From Cryptomeria japonica (taxonomy: Eukaryota; Streptophyta; Pinopsida; Cupressales; Cupressaceae), in contig NC_081414.1 of assembly GCF_030272615.1 (NCBI RefSeq), forward strand, positions 810,563,069 through 810,627,068: DNA of 64,000 nucleotides, in the 5' to 3' direction. The notes below the pieces were generated by a model, which saw only the letters and a program-made list of their open reading frames with translations, did no database searches and had not been told where the DNA came from. Below, in pieces: positions 47,601-56,710 of this stretch. The translations under genes and the position numbers were made by a program. Position 1 is the first letter of the stretch. Each line of letters begins with the position of its first letter.

Positions 47601-49519
47601 TGAGAGAAAATATTTCAAAAAAGAAAAGAAAAAATAAAATGTCTTAACTTCTTGGCATATTAGGGCTATCAAACCCTAATATTTTATCTTTTTTTATTTC
47701 AACATTCAATATTCTTCTTCTTTTTTGTTTTCACCTCCATGGTAAGGGTTTTCTAAAGCTTTTTTCTGTAGATATTGGAGATTTCGAATAGATGAGAACT
47801 GAATTAGGTGAGCTATTTGTGAACTTGATAGTTTGCTCATTACTATGTGTGTTTGGAGTGCCACTCTTTTTTATCTGATTTTCATTTTAACTGTGACGGG
47901 GGTTTAATATCTTCATGTCTTTGTTGGCACTTCATTTTATTTACAATCTCTTTGTACTTCTCTTAATCATTGATGACATCTGATTTCTCTTTGTTTGATT
48001 GTATCTCTGCATCTTTATTGTTGGTCTAAGACTGAGATACTAGTGATTGTTGTGTGATACTATTGCGATATCAAGCTGCAATATGAATGTATCTCTATGA
48101 CTAAGATTATTATTGAGATCTAATTTATACTACCTTAGAACATGCTCTTTGTGTTTGAATGCAATCTAATCACTACCTTCATCTTGATGTTCAAGATTGA
48201 ATCCTTGGTTGCGAATTCTCTTTATTTGCTCCCTTTCGTATTGGTGAAGATTTATTAAAAATAGTGGACTGGGTTTTCACAATATTTTACGGGTTTTTTC
48301 ATCTCTTTGTCTGCTATTTTTTGTGAAAAAAATAGCTAATTTGGCATCTGGGATTTTAGGAAATGATCAAAATACGTGAATGTATTTACAATGTTTATTT
48401 TGCGTAATGGCTTTATATGCTACTCATGGATCCTTAACGGCTGAAAAAATAATTGCTCTCAATGTCTTTTACCCTGCTGATGTATGCCTTAGCTACTATT
48501 TCACACAACTGACTGAGATTTTAGATATTGCTGCTTGCTCATTGTTGAGATTATTCACATTATCTAGGTGCACTCAATCTTTCTTACATGATGGCTTCGA
48601 ACATTATGTATACTCACTATTTTAAGAAACTTTATCATTTTTCTTTGAAGATAATAATTTCCTTCTGAATATTGGTGTTTTTATGACTATTCTCTTTGAT
48701 TGTTGCTATCATAGTCACTTTTTTTTATATTGTTGAATGTTGTGCCATGATTGGGATTCATATTGATTCTTTGATCTCTTTTTGGGACTCCATTCACTAC
48801 TCTATTTCAGTCATTGGCAAATACACTTTAAAATGTAATATTATTGCACTTGTAAAATCATTATGTGAACGAATAATCTTTATTTCAAATGCATACTAGG
48901 CTCTACCCTTGTGGGAGCCACATTTTACCCCATATGCATATTATCAAAATATTGCACCTGTTACAACACATGGAACAAACCAGTTAGAAAAATAAGTTCA
49001 CATAAGGTCTCACTTATGCATGTATGGGTAAATTTTTATGTTTAGTGTGTAAACTTTCATAGCATAGAACCTTGTTATAACTCACAATAAGCACTCTATG
49101 CAGGAAACATGAAACCTAAGGACCACGGGAAGCTAGGAGAAGCGAGGCAACGCCATCAGGAGTAGATTAGACCAACAATACCAGTCATTCAGGCAATGAC
49201 TGGCTACCCCCTTTACATGTTATTCTTTTCAATGTTTACTCATTCATGTATAAATGATCCTTATATGCATTTATTTGAGAAAAGTCAGTCTCACGGCTTG
49301 TTGTGTGAGACATGTATTTTATCATCTTCAATAAAGATTCAATTTCTTCAAAAAGACTTATTCAATCTCTTTATGCTTCATACATATCAATGAAGTGATT
49401 TTATTTTGCAATTATTTATTGGTGTACTTGAATGCAACATAGAGAGGTTATAAAATGTACCATTTGTTTGAAAAAAACTTGGTCTCTCTACCTGATTGAA
49501 CTTGTAGGTGAAAATCTTG
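47601..49519. other. Noncoding DNA between two retroelement remnants
   Basis: No gene or clear repeat is recognised. Small frames at 48380-48625 and 48696-48899 are hydrophobic, lack family resemblance and are likely chance. Part may belong to the LTR on the left or the post-pol region of the element on the right. Confidence 0.4.
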
Positions 49520-49925
49520 TAACACTACCTAAGATTGGTTATCCCTTTCATAATAAAATCCCCTTTTCATCCTTTCCTTTAATAATCAATTAGGTCTAAT
49601 CTACAACTGGAGAAAAAAATATTAAATCTAGTGATAGAAGTGGTACCCTGAGCATTACATGTTTTGAGGAGCATCATCTTTTCATTCCTTCTTCTTTTCA
49701 TTTACAATTCATAATAAAAAGATCAATTGCATCACCAATCCGCACTAAATTTTTGTTCTTCTTTGCAATAAAGTATCAGTTTCATGGATTCAGTCAGTTT
49801 CAGGTGAGAAGCAAGCAACAACGAGCTTACAACAAATCAAATCTTTTAGTGGACTTTGACAACAACATGGTTCTCAACATGATATGTTCTTTATCAAGAT
49901 GACAACATTGTGAGAAAATAAAACA
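49520..49925 (+). mobile_element. Fragment of a related Tat-like element's post-pol region
   Basis: The sequence matches 60830-61275 of the neighbouring element in order and orientation: AAGATTGGTTA, CATAATAAA, a GAACATCACATGTTT-like word, AATAAAGTATCAGTTTCATG and GATTCAGTCAGTTT. It therefore derives from a second, older copy of the same family, cut off at about 49925 by LINE sequence. Confidence 0.75.
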
Positions 49926-49945
49926 TGTTAACATATGGGGAAAGA

Positions 49946-50073
49946 CATTTGATTTGTCTAAAGCCTATGATCAGGTGGACTGGGGGTTTCTGGATAAGGT
50001 GCTTAGAGCTTTTGCTTTTTATGAAAAATGTATTCAGGAGGCTGGTCAACTTATTTCTATAGACACTCAAAAT
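49946..50073 (+). pseudogene. LINE reverse transcriptase fragment
   Basis: One open plus-strand frame reads TFDLSKAYDQVDWGFLDKVL, the first catalytic Asp block of plant L1-type reverse transcriptases (x-D-x-S-K-A-Y-D-x-V-x-W-x-F-L). It continues with RAFAFYEKCIQEAGQLIS. At 50074 the Tat-like LTR interrupts it, so the LTR element landed in or beside an older LINE fragment. Confidence 0.75.
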
Positions 50074-50082
50074 TGTCATGTC

Positions 50083-50314
50083 TAATTAAATAAATATTTT
50101 ATTTATTTAATTATCTAAGCCTAATTCTTCTATTAATTAAATAAATCTTTATTTATTTAATTAATTCATTTATCCTCTTCTATCCTTATTTCTCATTTAA
50201 ATAAATACATTTATTTATTTAAATTATCCCTTTCCTAAATTAAATAAATATTTTATTTATTTAATTGATCCCACTTCTTCTATTATTTAAATAAATCTTT
50301 ATTTATTTAATTAA
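50083..50314. repeat. Five AT-rich palindromic hairpins in the LTR
   Basis: Inverted repeats of the form TTAAATAAAT-loop-ATTTATTTAA lie at 50083-50113, 50133-50164, 50195-50224, 50237-50266 and 50283-50314, separated by short C/T-rich spacers. Stems are near perfect and loops are 3-6 bases. They lie in the part of the LTR upstream of the TATA-like site, the usual enhancer region (U3). Confidence 0.9.
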
Positions 50315-50477
50315 TTCATTATCTTTTTCTACACATGACACATGTCATTCATCTCTTAATTCATACACTACCTACCTCTTTCATTATTTTGGTATTTCTT
50401 TTACCTACCCTCTAATCCTAGCCGACCTCTCTTTTTACACCTCTCAATCTTAACCCTCCATTTCTTATTGTGTCTTC

Positions 50478-50487
50478 TATTTAAGGA
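50478..50487 (+). promoter_or_regulatory. TATA-like element of the Tat-like LTR
   Basis: CTATTTAAGG lies about 360 bp before the LTR end, the normal place for the promoter of a plant LTR. The match to TATAAA is partial. Confidence 0.4.
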
Positions 50488-50840
50488 GATGCTTCCTTCA
50501 TTGTCAAACCCTAATGACTAAGGACTGATTTTGGAGTACTTGGCTACACTACGATCCTACTTGCAACCACATTCTGTTCTTTGTTGAGCTCTTGTGCATA
50601 TAAAAATCTGAGAGCAAATATATCAAGCAAGATCAATGGAGATAGGAAGAATGGAGATCAAAAACCCTTTTGGACATGTGATGGTATAATCTTTGTGATT
50701 TTGAGTTATTTGCATTGTCTTAGGTAATCTTCATATGTTATGGTGGATCTTTGTTCATTGTTAGGCTAGGGTTTAGTGGTTGGATTCATTTAGCCTTTCA
50801 ATATTGTTATTATTGTTATCCATTTTCACCATAAACATTT

Positions 50841-50858
50841 TGGCACGCCCGGTGGGAC
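50841..50858 (+). other. Primer-binding site of the Tat-like element
   Basis: TGGCACGCCCGGTGGGAC is complementary to a sequence that ends in CCA and would form a plausible T-arm and acceptor stem of a tRNA. I cannot name the isoacceptor with confidence. The two minus-strand gypsy remnants in the window use a similar site. Confidence 0.7.
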
Positions 50859-50950
50859 TCTTGTCCCTTTGCATTTAACATTTTTGTTGCAGATTTCGCA
50901 TTTTTGAAGTTGCAGATCGGACAATTTTCGACGACATTTTAGGTTTTTCC

Positions 50951-51205
50951 GCGTCTACGAGCGTTCGGATCGCGTTTTTGTGTTTCAGAAGCGTCTGCAA
51001 TATCGTGAATCGCGTCTGTGTTTTTGCCAAATTTTATTTTTGCAGGTTTCTGGAACCGCGTCTGTGAATTAAAATCGCGTCTGTGATTGATCTTATCGCG
51101 TCTGTGTTCGGGAAAGGCGTCTGCGTTACCTGAGCGCGTCTATGTATCACAGAACAGCGTCTGTGTAATACAGACGCGTCTGTGTTTGGTATAGAAGCGT
51201 TTGTG
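50951..51205 (+). repeat. Array A of the GCGTCTGTG motif, steps of 19 or 21 nt
   Basis: Motif starts are at 50951, 50972, 50991, 51012, 51058, 51077, 51098, 51117, 51136, 51157, 51176 and 51197. Six are exact (51012, 51058, 51077, 51098, 51157, 51176); the others differ at one to three bases. Steps are 21, 19, 21, 46, 19, 21, 19, 19, 21, 19 and 21. The spacers between motifs differ from each other, although many end in ATC or similar. The motif is not in one reading frame, so it is not a protein repeat. Confidence 0.9.
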
Positions 51206-52413
51206 CTTTCTATTTTGCAAATTTGTCAATTTTCTTTGATTCAGGTTTTTGGATTTTGTACTTAGGGTTTCAGATCTGGATTATTTTCGGCTAACCCTTG
51301 CAGATCTAGCTAACCAAGTTTGTGCAGCTTGCTTTGGAGGCAAAAACATTTTTGTTGAAGGCCCCTTTTCACAAAGTCTTTTGGGTTTTCTAAAATTTAC
51401 CTAACTTGTGTGCTTGCAGGAAGGGGTTATCATTTGAAACAACCCAAACTACTAACAATTTTGTTGCAGGGCCTTAGCTAGGGTTTTGTAGTTTTGTTGT
51501 GTGCCTTGTTTTCATAGATTAGCAAACACTTCAATTGGTGCACTAAAATTGAATCATTGTCTTTTGTGTCTTGAGCAATAGGCTCTTTTTGTTTAATCTT
51601 TAGAGGGCCTATCTTCCCATGTGGTCATTAGGACTACTAGTGAGAAGAGAACGACCCAAGTGGTAGCGAGGAAAACCCACCTCTTCCGAACCACTATAAT
51701 CAAATGTATTCATGGTGAAAACTATGAATAACGTGTGCTGATTAGTTCATACCGACACTATGTCTCCCCATAAACCCGTTTGATCAAATTTATTTGATCA
51801 TTTGTAGGGCGTAACCCTTACCGGCTGGGAGCCTTCTGTATTTACAGAGCTGAAAGTGCCGCATGTATGGCCACACGAGCGGATGCCCTTACTAGCACCT
51901 TTTTGTTTTAGAAGCCCAAATCCTTCTAGTTGTTGAGGCAGGAGGTCGGACCTTTGGTAGCGGCCCACACACATACGGTTCTTAGTAGAGATACAAAGTT
52001 CGCCATGGGGAGTTTTCATGGGGATTGATGCTTGGCTGACCCGAGAAGTGAGTGCCGAGGGTGGAGCCAGTGAGGTCAAGCATCTATGTATCCGCTCTGA
52101 ATAGCGTAGCCTCGGGGGTAAAACCCTATGTGGGATCAACAACTATTGTCTTGGCTAGCCCTAAGATTTGTGCTTGTCTTATACTAAACACTCAAACATT
52201 CAAGACAAAACAACAAAACATTGTGTCTTTTGTGTCTTCAAGTGTATGCAAAACTTTTTACATCAAACAACACACTTTTGGAGTCTAAACAGTTTGCAAA
52301 CATTGAGTCATCAACATTGTGTCCTCTTGTCATGAAAAACAGTCAAACAGTCGGATTTGGTCACAACAAAACAACTTCACACATTGGAAAAATTGCACTA
52401 AGGTTACAGAAAC

Positions 52414-52541
52414 GCGTCAGTGTCTGTTTTAACCGCGTCTGCGTCATATAAGCACGTCTGTGAAGGGCAGAATAGCATTTGTGTTTTTAACAGCGTCTGT
52501 GTCAAACAAAGAGGCGTCTGTGTCTGGTAATCGCGTCTGTG
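52414..52541 (+). repeat. Array B of the GCGTCTGTG motif
   Basis: Motif starts are at 52414, 52435, 52454, 52475, 52493, 52514 and 52533, with steps of 21, 19, 21, 18, 21 and 19. Three are exact (52493, 52514, 52533). This is the same motif and spacing as array A, 1.2 kb further along the leader. Confidence 0.9.
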
Positions 52542-53036
52542 TCAGGAATTGAAAACTTTAACAGTCCAGCAAACAAAAGAAAATCAGTTTCGGCATACTT
52601 GAGCTTCCTAGGTTGTCTCTTCAGGTTTCATCTAGCATTCAGCTTGTTCTAAGGTCTCATACAGTCCATCATTGCTTCACATCTCATTTTACATTCATAC
52701 TTGTCTAAACTTGAGTCAAAAAGGTCACTTGCTTGTCCTCACTATACTCTTTCAACACACTACATAATACTACACTTTGCTAAGTGGTCCCTCATCAAGG
52801 TTTCTTACCTTTGGGTCTCATTTGGTCTTACTTAGAGTCAAGGTCAGCTTACCTCATCAAGAGAAACGATCCTCTCTTTGGAAGTCACACCTACTCCACT
52901 ACTTACATACTTGGTCTTACACTTTGGACATTGCAAGTACACCTCAAGATTCATTTACACTCCATACAACTCTTGGTCTTCCATACTCTTTTCATTTTTC
53001 ATCTAGTCTCTCACATATTGGTCAAACACCTAGTTC

Positions 53037-54728
53037 ATGGTTGAAACCCACCTTCAAAAATCTAGGAGAATAGCTAAAGAAGCTCAAGAATCCGTAAACA
53101 TGAGTTCTTATGAGTATGACAATGATCTATTCTACAATCCTGAGCACACTACATTACCAGACATGAATGTTTATAGACATAATCCAAATGTGGAAAGCAC
53201 AAACACTATAAACAACAATGCTACACACAATGACAATGTCGATAACTCTTCAATACTATCAGCAGACATAGAAGAATCCATTATGAATCCTCATTTCAAT
53301 AGATTGGTTGAAGAGATAATGAGGAGAGATCGTCAATACTTTTTACACATGATGGCACAAAGTGGAGCTAAAATACCGCATGATTTTGACTTATCTCAAC
53401 TTATAGAAAGTCGACCCTCACAACAAATTCAACCCAACATGGATCAAAGGAGACCAAATAGTGGAGGAAATAGGGGACCGAATGTGATGCCTGAGTCACC
53501 ATCAGTTTTGCTTCAAAAGCCAGCAATCCCACATACACAAGCTCAAACATATGATACTTACACTCAAAGACCATCATGGAGGCCTTATGCTCAAACACAT
53601 GCTCAAGGTATGGATCAATCAAAACAAGTGGATACTCAAGGACATCCTCAAAATTTTGACACAAGGAGACCTCATGTAAAAATTGGGGGCAACACAATGG
53701 AAAATGAAAGGCCTATTAAATATGGTATATATGCACAAAATAGATATGGGGTCCCTCAACAAGAAGTTATGCCAAGTGCTCCATACATGTCGCAACAATA
53801 TAGACCTCCATATGGACATGTCTACGATCAGTATCATCCATACATGCAACAAGCTCCTCCTCAAATGGGCATTTCAAACATGGGGTATGCTACAAGAAAT
53901 CAATCTCCTCCCAAGAATAATTTGGAGCAACAAATTAGGGATCTACAAAAGAAAATGGAGGACATGAGTACATCAAAACCTACATACACTATGAGAGATA
54001 TATGTCCTTATCCCTTTGATAAGAGTATTCCAATGCCTCCGTTTCCTGCACACTTTGTGACACCAAAATTTGACAAGTATAGAGGAAAGGGAGACCCCAA
54101 GGCACACATACGACAATTTTTCACAACCTGCATTGAGGTAGCTTCAGAAGAGACATATTTGATGAGATTATTCCCACAAAGCTTAGGTGATCAAGCTATG
54201 GAATGGTTTTCCCAACTCCCACCTGGTATTAAGTCATGGGGTGACTTAGCAGAGGCATTTATCCAACACTTCTCCTACAATATAGAGACAGACATATCAG
54301 TCACTACTTTGTGCAACACCAAGCAAAAAGAGGGAGAATCTTTTGCATCATTTTTACAAAGATGGAGAAATCTAGCCAACAGATGCTCTTGTGAGATTCC
54401 ACAAAAACAAATGGTAGAGATGTTCACCCAAAATGTTAACAAAGACATTGGTTATGATCTAAGAAAAGCTTGTTTGTCCACCTTCAAGGATGTCATTGAA
54501 AAAGGCTTAGCGACAGAGAAGGTCCTAATTGAACAAGGAGTCATTAAGATATTCAAGGAAAACAAAGATGACTTTAAAGGAAAAGACAAGCCAAGATTTT
54601 GGAATAAAAACAAGAACACAGTCAATGATGGTGTTGTTGATGCCAACATGGTGCGACCCAAATTCATCTTTTCAGGATCAAGTTCTACAAACAATCAAGT
54701 GAATACTCAAACAACTTCTAGATCATGA
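53037..54728 (+). CDS. gag: Gag of the Tat-like element, ends at an in-frame TGA
   Basis: Structural protein that forms the virus-like particle. The first 330 residues are rich in Gln, Pro and Tyr and of low complexity (for example YGHVYDQYHPYMQQAPPQMG). The gag domain (PF03732 type) spans about residues 342-480: PKFDKYRGKGDPKAHIRQFF, MRLFPQSLGDQAMEWFSQLP, WGDLAEAFIQHF, and KQKEGESFASFLQRWR. The start at 53037 is the first ATG of the open frame after the leader. The TGA at 54726-54728 lies in a conserved-looking segment and the same frame goes on at once (RKYTPLGEPLESVFKKL), so it is probably a single nonsense change from CGA rather than the true end of gag. A programmed stop is possible but not indicated. 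Confidence 0.85.
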   Translation: MVETHLQKSRRIAKEAQESVNMSSYEYDNDLFYNPEHTTLPDMNVYRHNPNVESTNTINNNATHNDNVDNSSILSADIEESIMNPHFNRLVEEIMRRDRQYFLHMMAQSGAKIPHDFDLSQLIESRPSQQIQPNMDQRRPNSGGNRGPNVMPESPSVLLQKPAIPHTQAQTYDTYTQRPSWRPYAQTHAQGMDQSKQVDTQGHPQNFDTRRPHVKIGGNTMENERPIKYGIYAQNRYGVPQQEVMPSAPYMSQQYRPPYGHVYDQYHPYMQQAPPQMGISNMGYATRNQSPPKNNLEQQIRDLQKKMEDMSTSKPTYTMRDICPYPFDKSIPMPPFPAHFVTPKFDKYRGKGDPKAHIRQFFTTCIEVASEETYLMRLFPQSLGDQAMEWFSQLPPGIKSWGDLAEAFIQHFSYNIETDISVTTLCNTKQKEGESFASFLQRWRNLANRCSCEIPQKQMVEMFTQNVNKDIGYDLRKACLSTFKDVIEKGLATEKVLIEQGVIKIFKENKDDFKGKDKPRFWNKNKNTVNDGVVDANMVRPKFIFSGSSSTNNQVNTQTTSRS

Positions 54729-56699
54729 AGGAAGTACACTCCATTGGGAGAACCACTTGAGTCAGTTTTCAAGAAGCTTGTGGAAAACAAGGTAATCACA
54801 GTTCCAAATTTTCCTCCATATGAACCAAAGGTCAAACCAAATTGGTGGAATGATGATGAGTATTGTGAGTTTCATAAGAGCAAGGGTCATAAGACAAGTA
54901 ATTGCCATCGATTGAAGAACATTGTGCAAGATCTCATTGATACAGGAGATATTGAGATTGAGGGACATTCATCTAACCAAGAACATGAGGTGTTTAAGGA
55001 ACCATTCCCAAAACATGACAAAGGAAAAGGCAAAGTCACAGATGATCAGGCCAATTACACTAGAGCACCTTACAATTATGATTCTACTATCAATCACATC
55101 TCGATGGACAATCATATCTCTACTATTACTATCAAGAACAAAAATCCTGAGAATCCTTCTCAGAGACCCAAGATTGTCCTAAAGGGTGTTGGCTCTTTGT
55201 CTGAATCTACCTTTGAATGTCATGTTACAACTTGTCGAGGTAAAATCACATTGCCAGGTGCCTCCACTAAGAATACCAATCCTTCATCAATCAAACCTGA
55301 GTACGACCTTGTAGAACAATTAGGGAAGACACCTGCGCTCATCTCCATTCTTGAGCTCTTACGTATATCCCCTGCACATAAAGCCATCCTTGACAAAATC
55401 TTGAGAGACACTACTGTCCCTACTGATCTGAACGTGGACCAGTTTCAAGCCATGGTGGGATACCTATCTGTTCCGCACTCCCTCACATTCACAGAAGCCG
55501 ATGATGCCTCCATAAGTCAGCCACATAATGCACCTTTACACATTGAAGCCTTCATACATAAACATCGAATAAAGCGAGTCCTGATAGATGGAGGAGCAGG
55601 TCTAAATATTTGTACATTGAGCACCATCAGACAATTGGGATATTCTGACAAAGCTGTGAATTCTACAAACCAAATCACCATCAAGGCTTATGATGACGAA
55701 GAGCATTCATCCAAGGGCACAGTTACCTTACCACTAAGAATCAGGCCAGTCACAAAGGATGTGGTTTGTCAAGTCCTAGATCTAGATCTCACATATAACA
55801 TATTGCTAGGACGCCCTTGGATTCATGAAATGAGGGCAGTCCCATCAACATATCATCAATGCATTAAGTTTCCTCATAATGGAGTCGAGGTAACAGTCAA
55901 TGGTGATCCAAATCCATTCATATATTGCAATAACTTGAGATCACATACTGAGACTATCATTCCCAGTAACCGTGAGGCTACTCCCTCTTCGGCATACATT
56001 GACCCTGAGTCATTAAAACCCTCGACATCCAAACAAGGTGAACTTAGAGGTAAGTTTCAAGACAAAGGCATGGGAGAATACACTTTGAATCAAACAATGT
56101 TTTTACGACAAGTCATGAGCTCTCCAAAAGAATATGGGAGGCCACATCCTAACAAGAAAATCTCCGTCATGATACTCAGATGGGATCCTTCCATCTTTCA
56201 AAGATGGGGCGAACTAGAAGAAGAAAATTTATATAAAATGCTCTATAGAGACATTGAAGAGGACACGGAAGATCAAATTATTATACCCTGTGAGAACTAT
56301 GGCAAAGGCTTCAAAATTCTGCAAAGATTTGGGTATGATGGAAAAAGCCCTCTCGAGTTACGCAAAGAAGGTGTCATGGAGCCCTTACAACCTGAGCTAA
56401 CTGCAAGAGGGGAATGCTCCAAGGGACTTGGTTTTCTGAATTCCAAGATTCACAATAAAAGAACAAAAGAGGCATGGCGAATCAAAGTGGCTGAAGTTCA
56501 ACAAGAGGATTATTATTCCACATATTCTAATAAGTGGGAATGGGGTTCAGACAAATCCTCCAGTGACTATGAGCTCACCGAGACATTCAGAGAGCCAGAT
56601 GAACCTACAGAGGAGGAGGAATTTTACAAAAAGTTCAGAGTTGGTCAAGAACCAACCCATAAGGATCCCGCACAGTCTTCGTTTCAAGGTCCTAGTTGA
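54729..56699 (+). CDS. Zinc finger, protease and G-patch-like part of gag-pro
   Basis: Continues the gag frame. Numbering from the ATG at 54744, residues 41-54 form a C-x2-H-x4-H-x4-C zinc site (YCEFHKSKGHKTSNC), typical of Tat-type elements. The retropepsin-like protease has its active site at residues 280-288 as LIDGGAGLNI, catalytic Asp codon 55587-55589, and the flap and C-terminal block DLTYNILLGRPWIHEM. A divergent G-patch-like segment follows (about 56310-56440: GFKILQRFGYDGKSPLELRK, then CSKGLGFLN), reported in some retroelement polyproteins. The frame ends in TGA at 56697-56699 and pol begins in another frame 14 bases on, so pol needs a frameshift or separate translation, or the shift is a mutation. 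Confidence 0.8.
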   Translation, partial: RKYTPLGEPLESVFKKLVENKVITVPNFPPYEPKVKPNWWNDDEYCEFHKSKGHKTSNCHRLKNIVQDLIDTGDIEIEGHSSNQEHEVFKEPFPKHDKGKGKVTDDQANYTRAPYNYDSTINHISMDNHISTITIKNKNPENPSQRPKIVLKGVGSLSESTFECHVTTCRGKITLPGASTKNTNPSSIKPEYDLVEQLGKTPALISILELLRISPAHKAILDKILRDTTVPTDLNVDQFQAMVGYLSVPHSLTFTEADDASISQPHNAPLHIEAFIHKHRIKRVLIDGGAGLNICTLSTIRQLGYSDKAVNSTNQITIKAYDDEEHSSKGTVTLPLRIRPVTKDVVCQVLDLDLTYNILLGRPWIHEMRAVPSTYHQCIKFPHNGVEVTVNGDPNPFIYCNNLRSHTETIIPSNREATPSSAYIDPESLKPSTSKQGELRGKFQDKGMGEYTLNQTMFLRQVMSSPKEYGRPHPNKKISVMILRWDPSIFQRWGELEEENLYKMLYRDIEEDTEDQIIIPCENYGKGFKILQRFGYDGKSPLELRKEGVMEPLQPELTARGECSKGLGFLNSKIHNKRTKEAWRIKVAEVQQEDYYSTYSNKWEWGSDKSSSDYELTETFREPDEPTEEEEFYKKFRVGQEPTHKDPAQSSFQGPS

Positions 56700-56710
56700 A
56701 ATCGCATAGG

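Larger units (their letters stand above)
50074..50837 (+). mobile_element. 5' LTR (764 bp) of the Tat-like element
   Basis: Begins TGTCATGTCTAATT and ends CACCATAAACA, giving TG...CA termini, three bases before the primer site. The upstream third holds five AT-rich palindromes. A TATA-like CTATTTAAGG lies at 50478-50487, followed by sequence expected for the transcribed R/U5 part. The left flank is LINE RT coding sequence. Confidence 0.8.
50859..53036 (+). other. Long 5' leader of the Tat-like element
   Basis: About 2.2 kb between primer site and gag, with no supported ORF. It holds two arrays of the GCGTCTGTG motif (listed separately), a less AT-rich block at 51600-52140, and T-rich segments followed by TTGCAG (for example 51410-51420 and 51462-51470) that could be splice acceptors. 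Long leaders, sometimes with an intron, are known in Ogre and related elements. The minus-strand frame at 51798-52142 is a by-product of the less AT-rich block. Confidence 0.6.

Noticed and set aside
48380-48899. Hydrophobic plus-strand frames as a membrane protein gene
   Set aside because: AT-rich noncoding DNA often gives Phe/Leu/Ile-rich frames; there is no conserved motif and the two frames do not join.
51798-52142. Minus-strand 114-codon frame in the leader
   Set aside because: It lies in a less AT-rich, noncoding block of the element leader, has no domain, and long frames are expected there by composition.
50951-52541. CRISPR-like look of the GCGTCTGTG arrays (short constant motif, variable spacers)
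   Set aside because: The constant part is only 9 nt, the spacers about 11 nt, the motif is imperfect, and the host is a plant nuclear genome.
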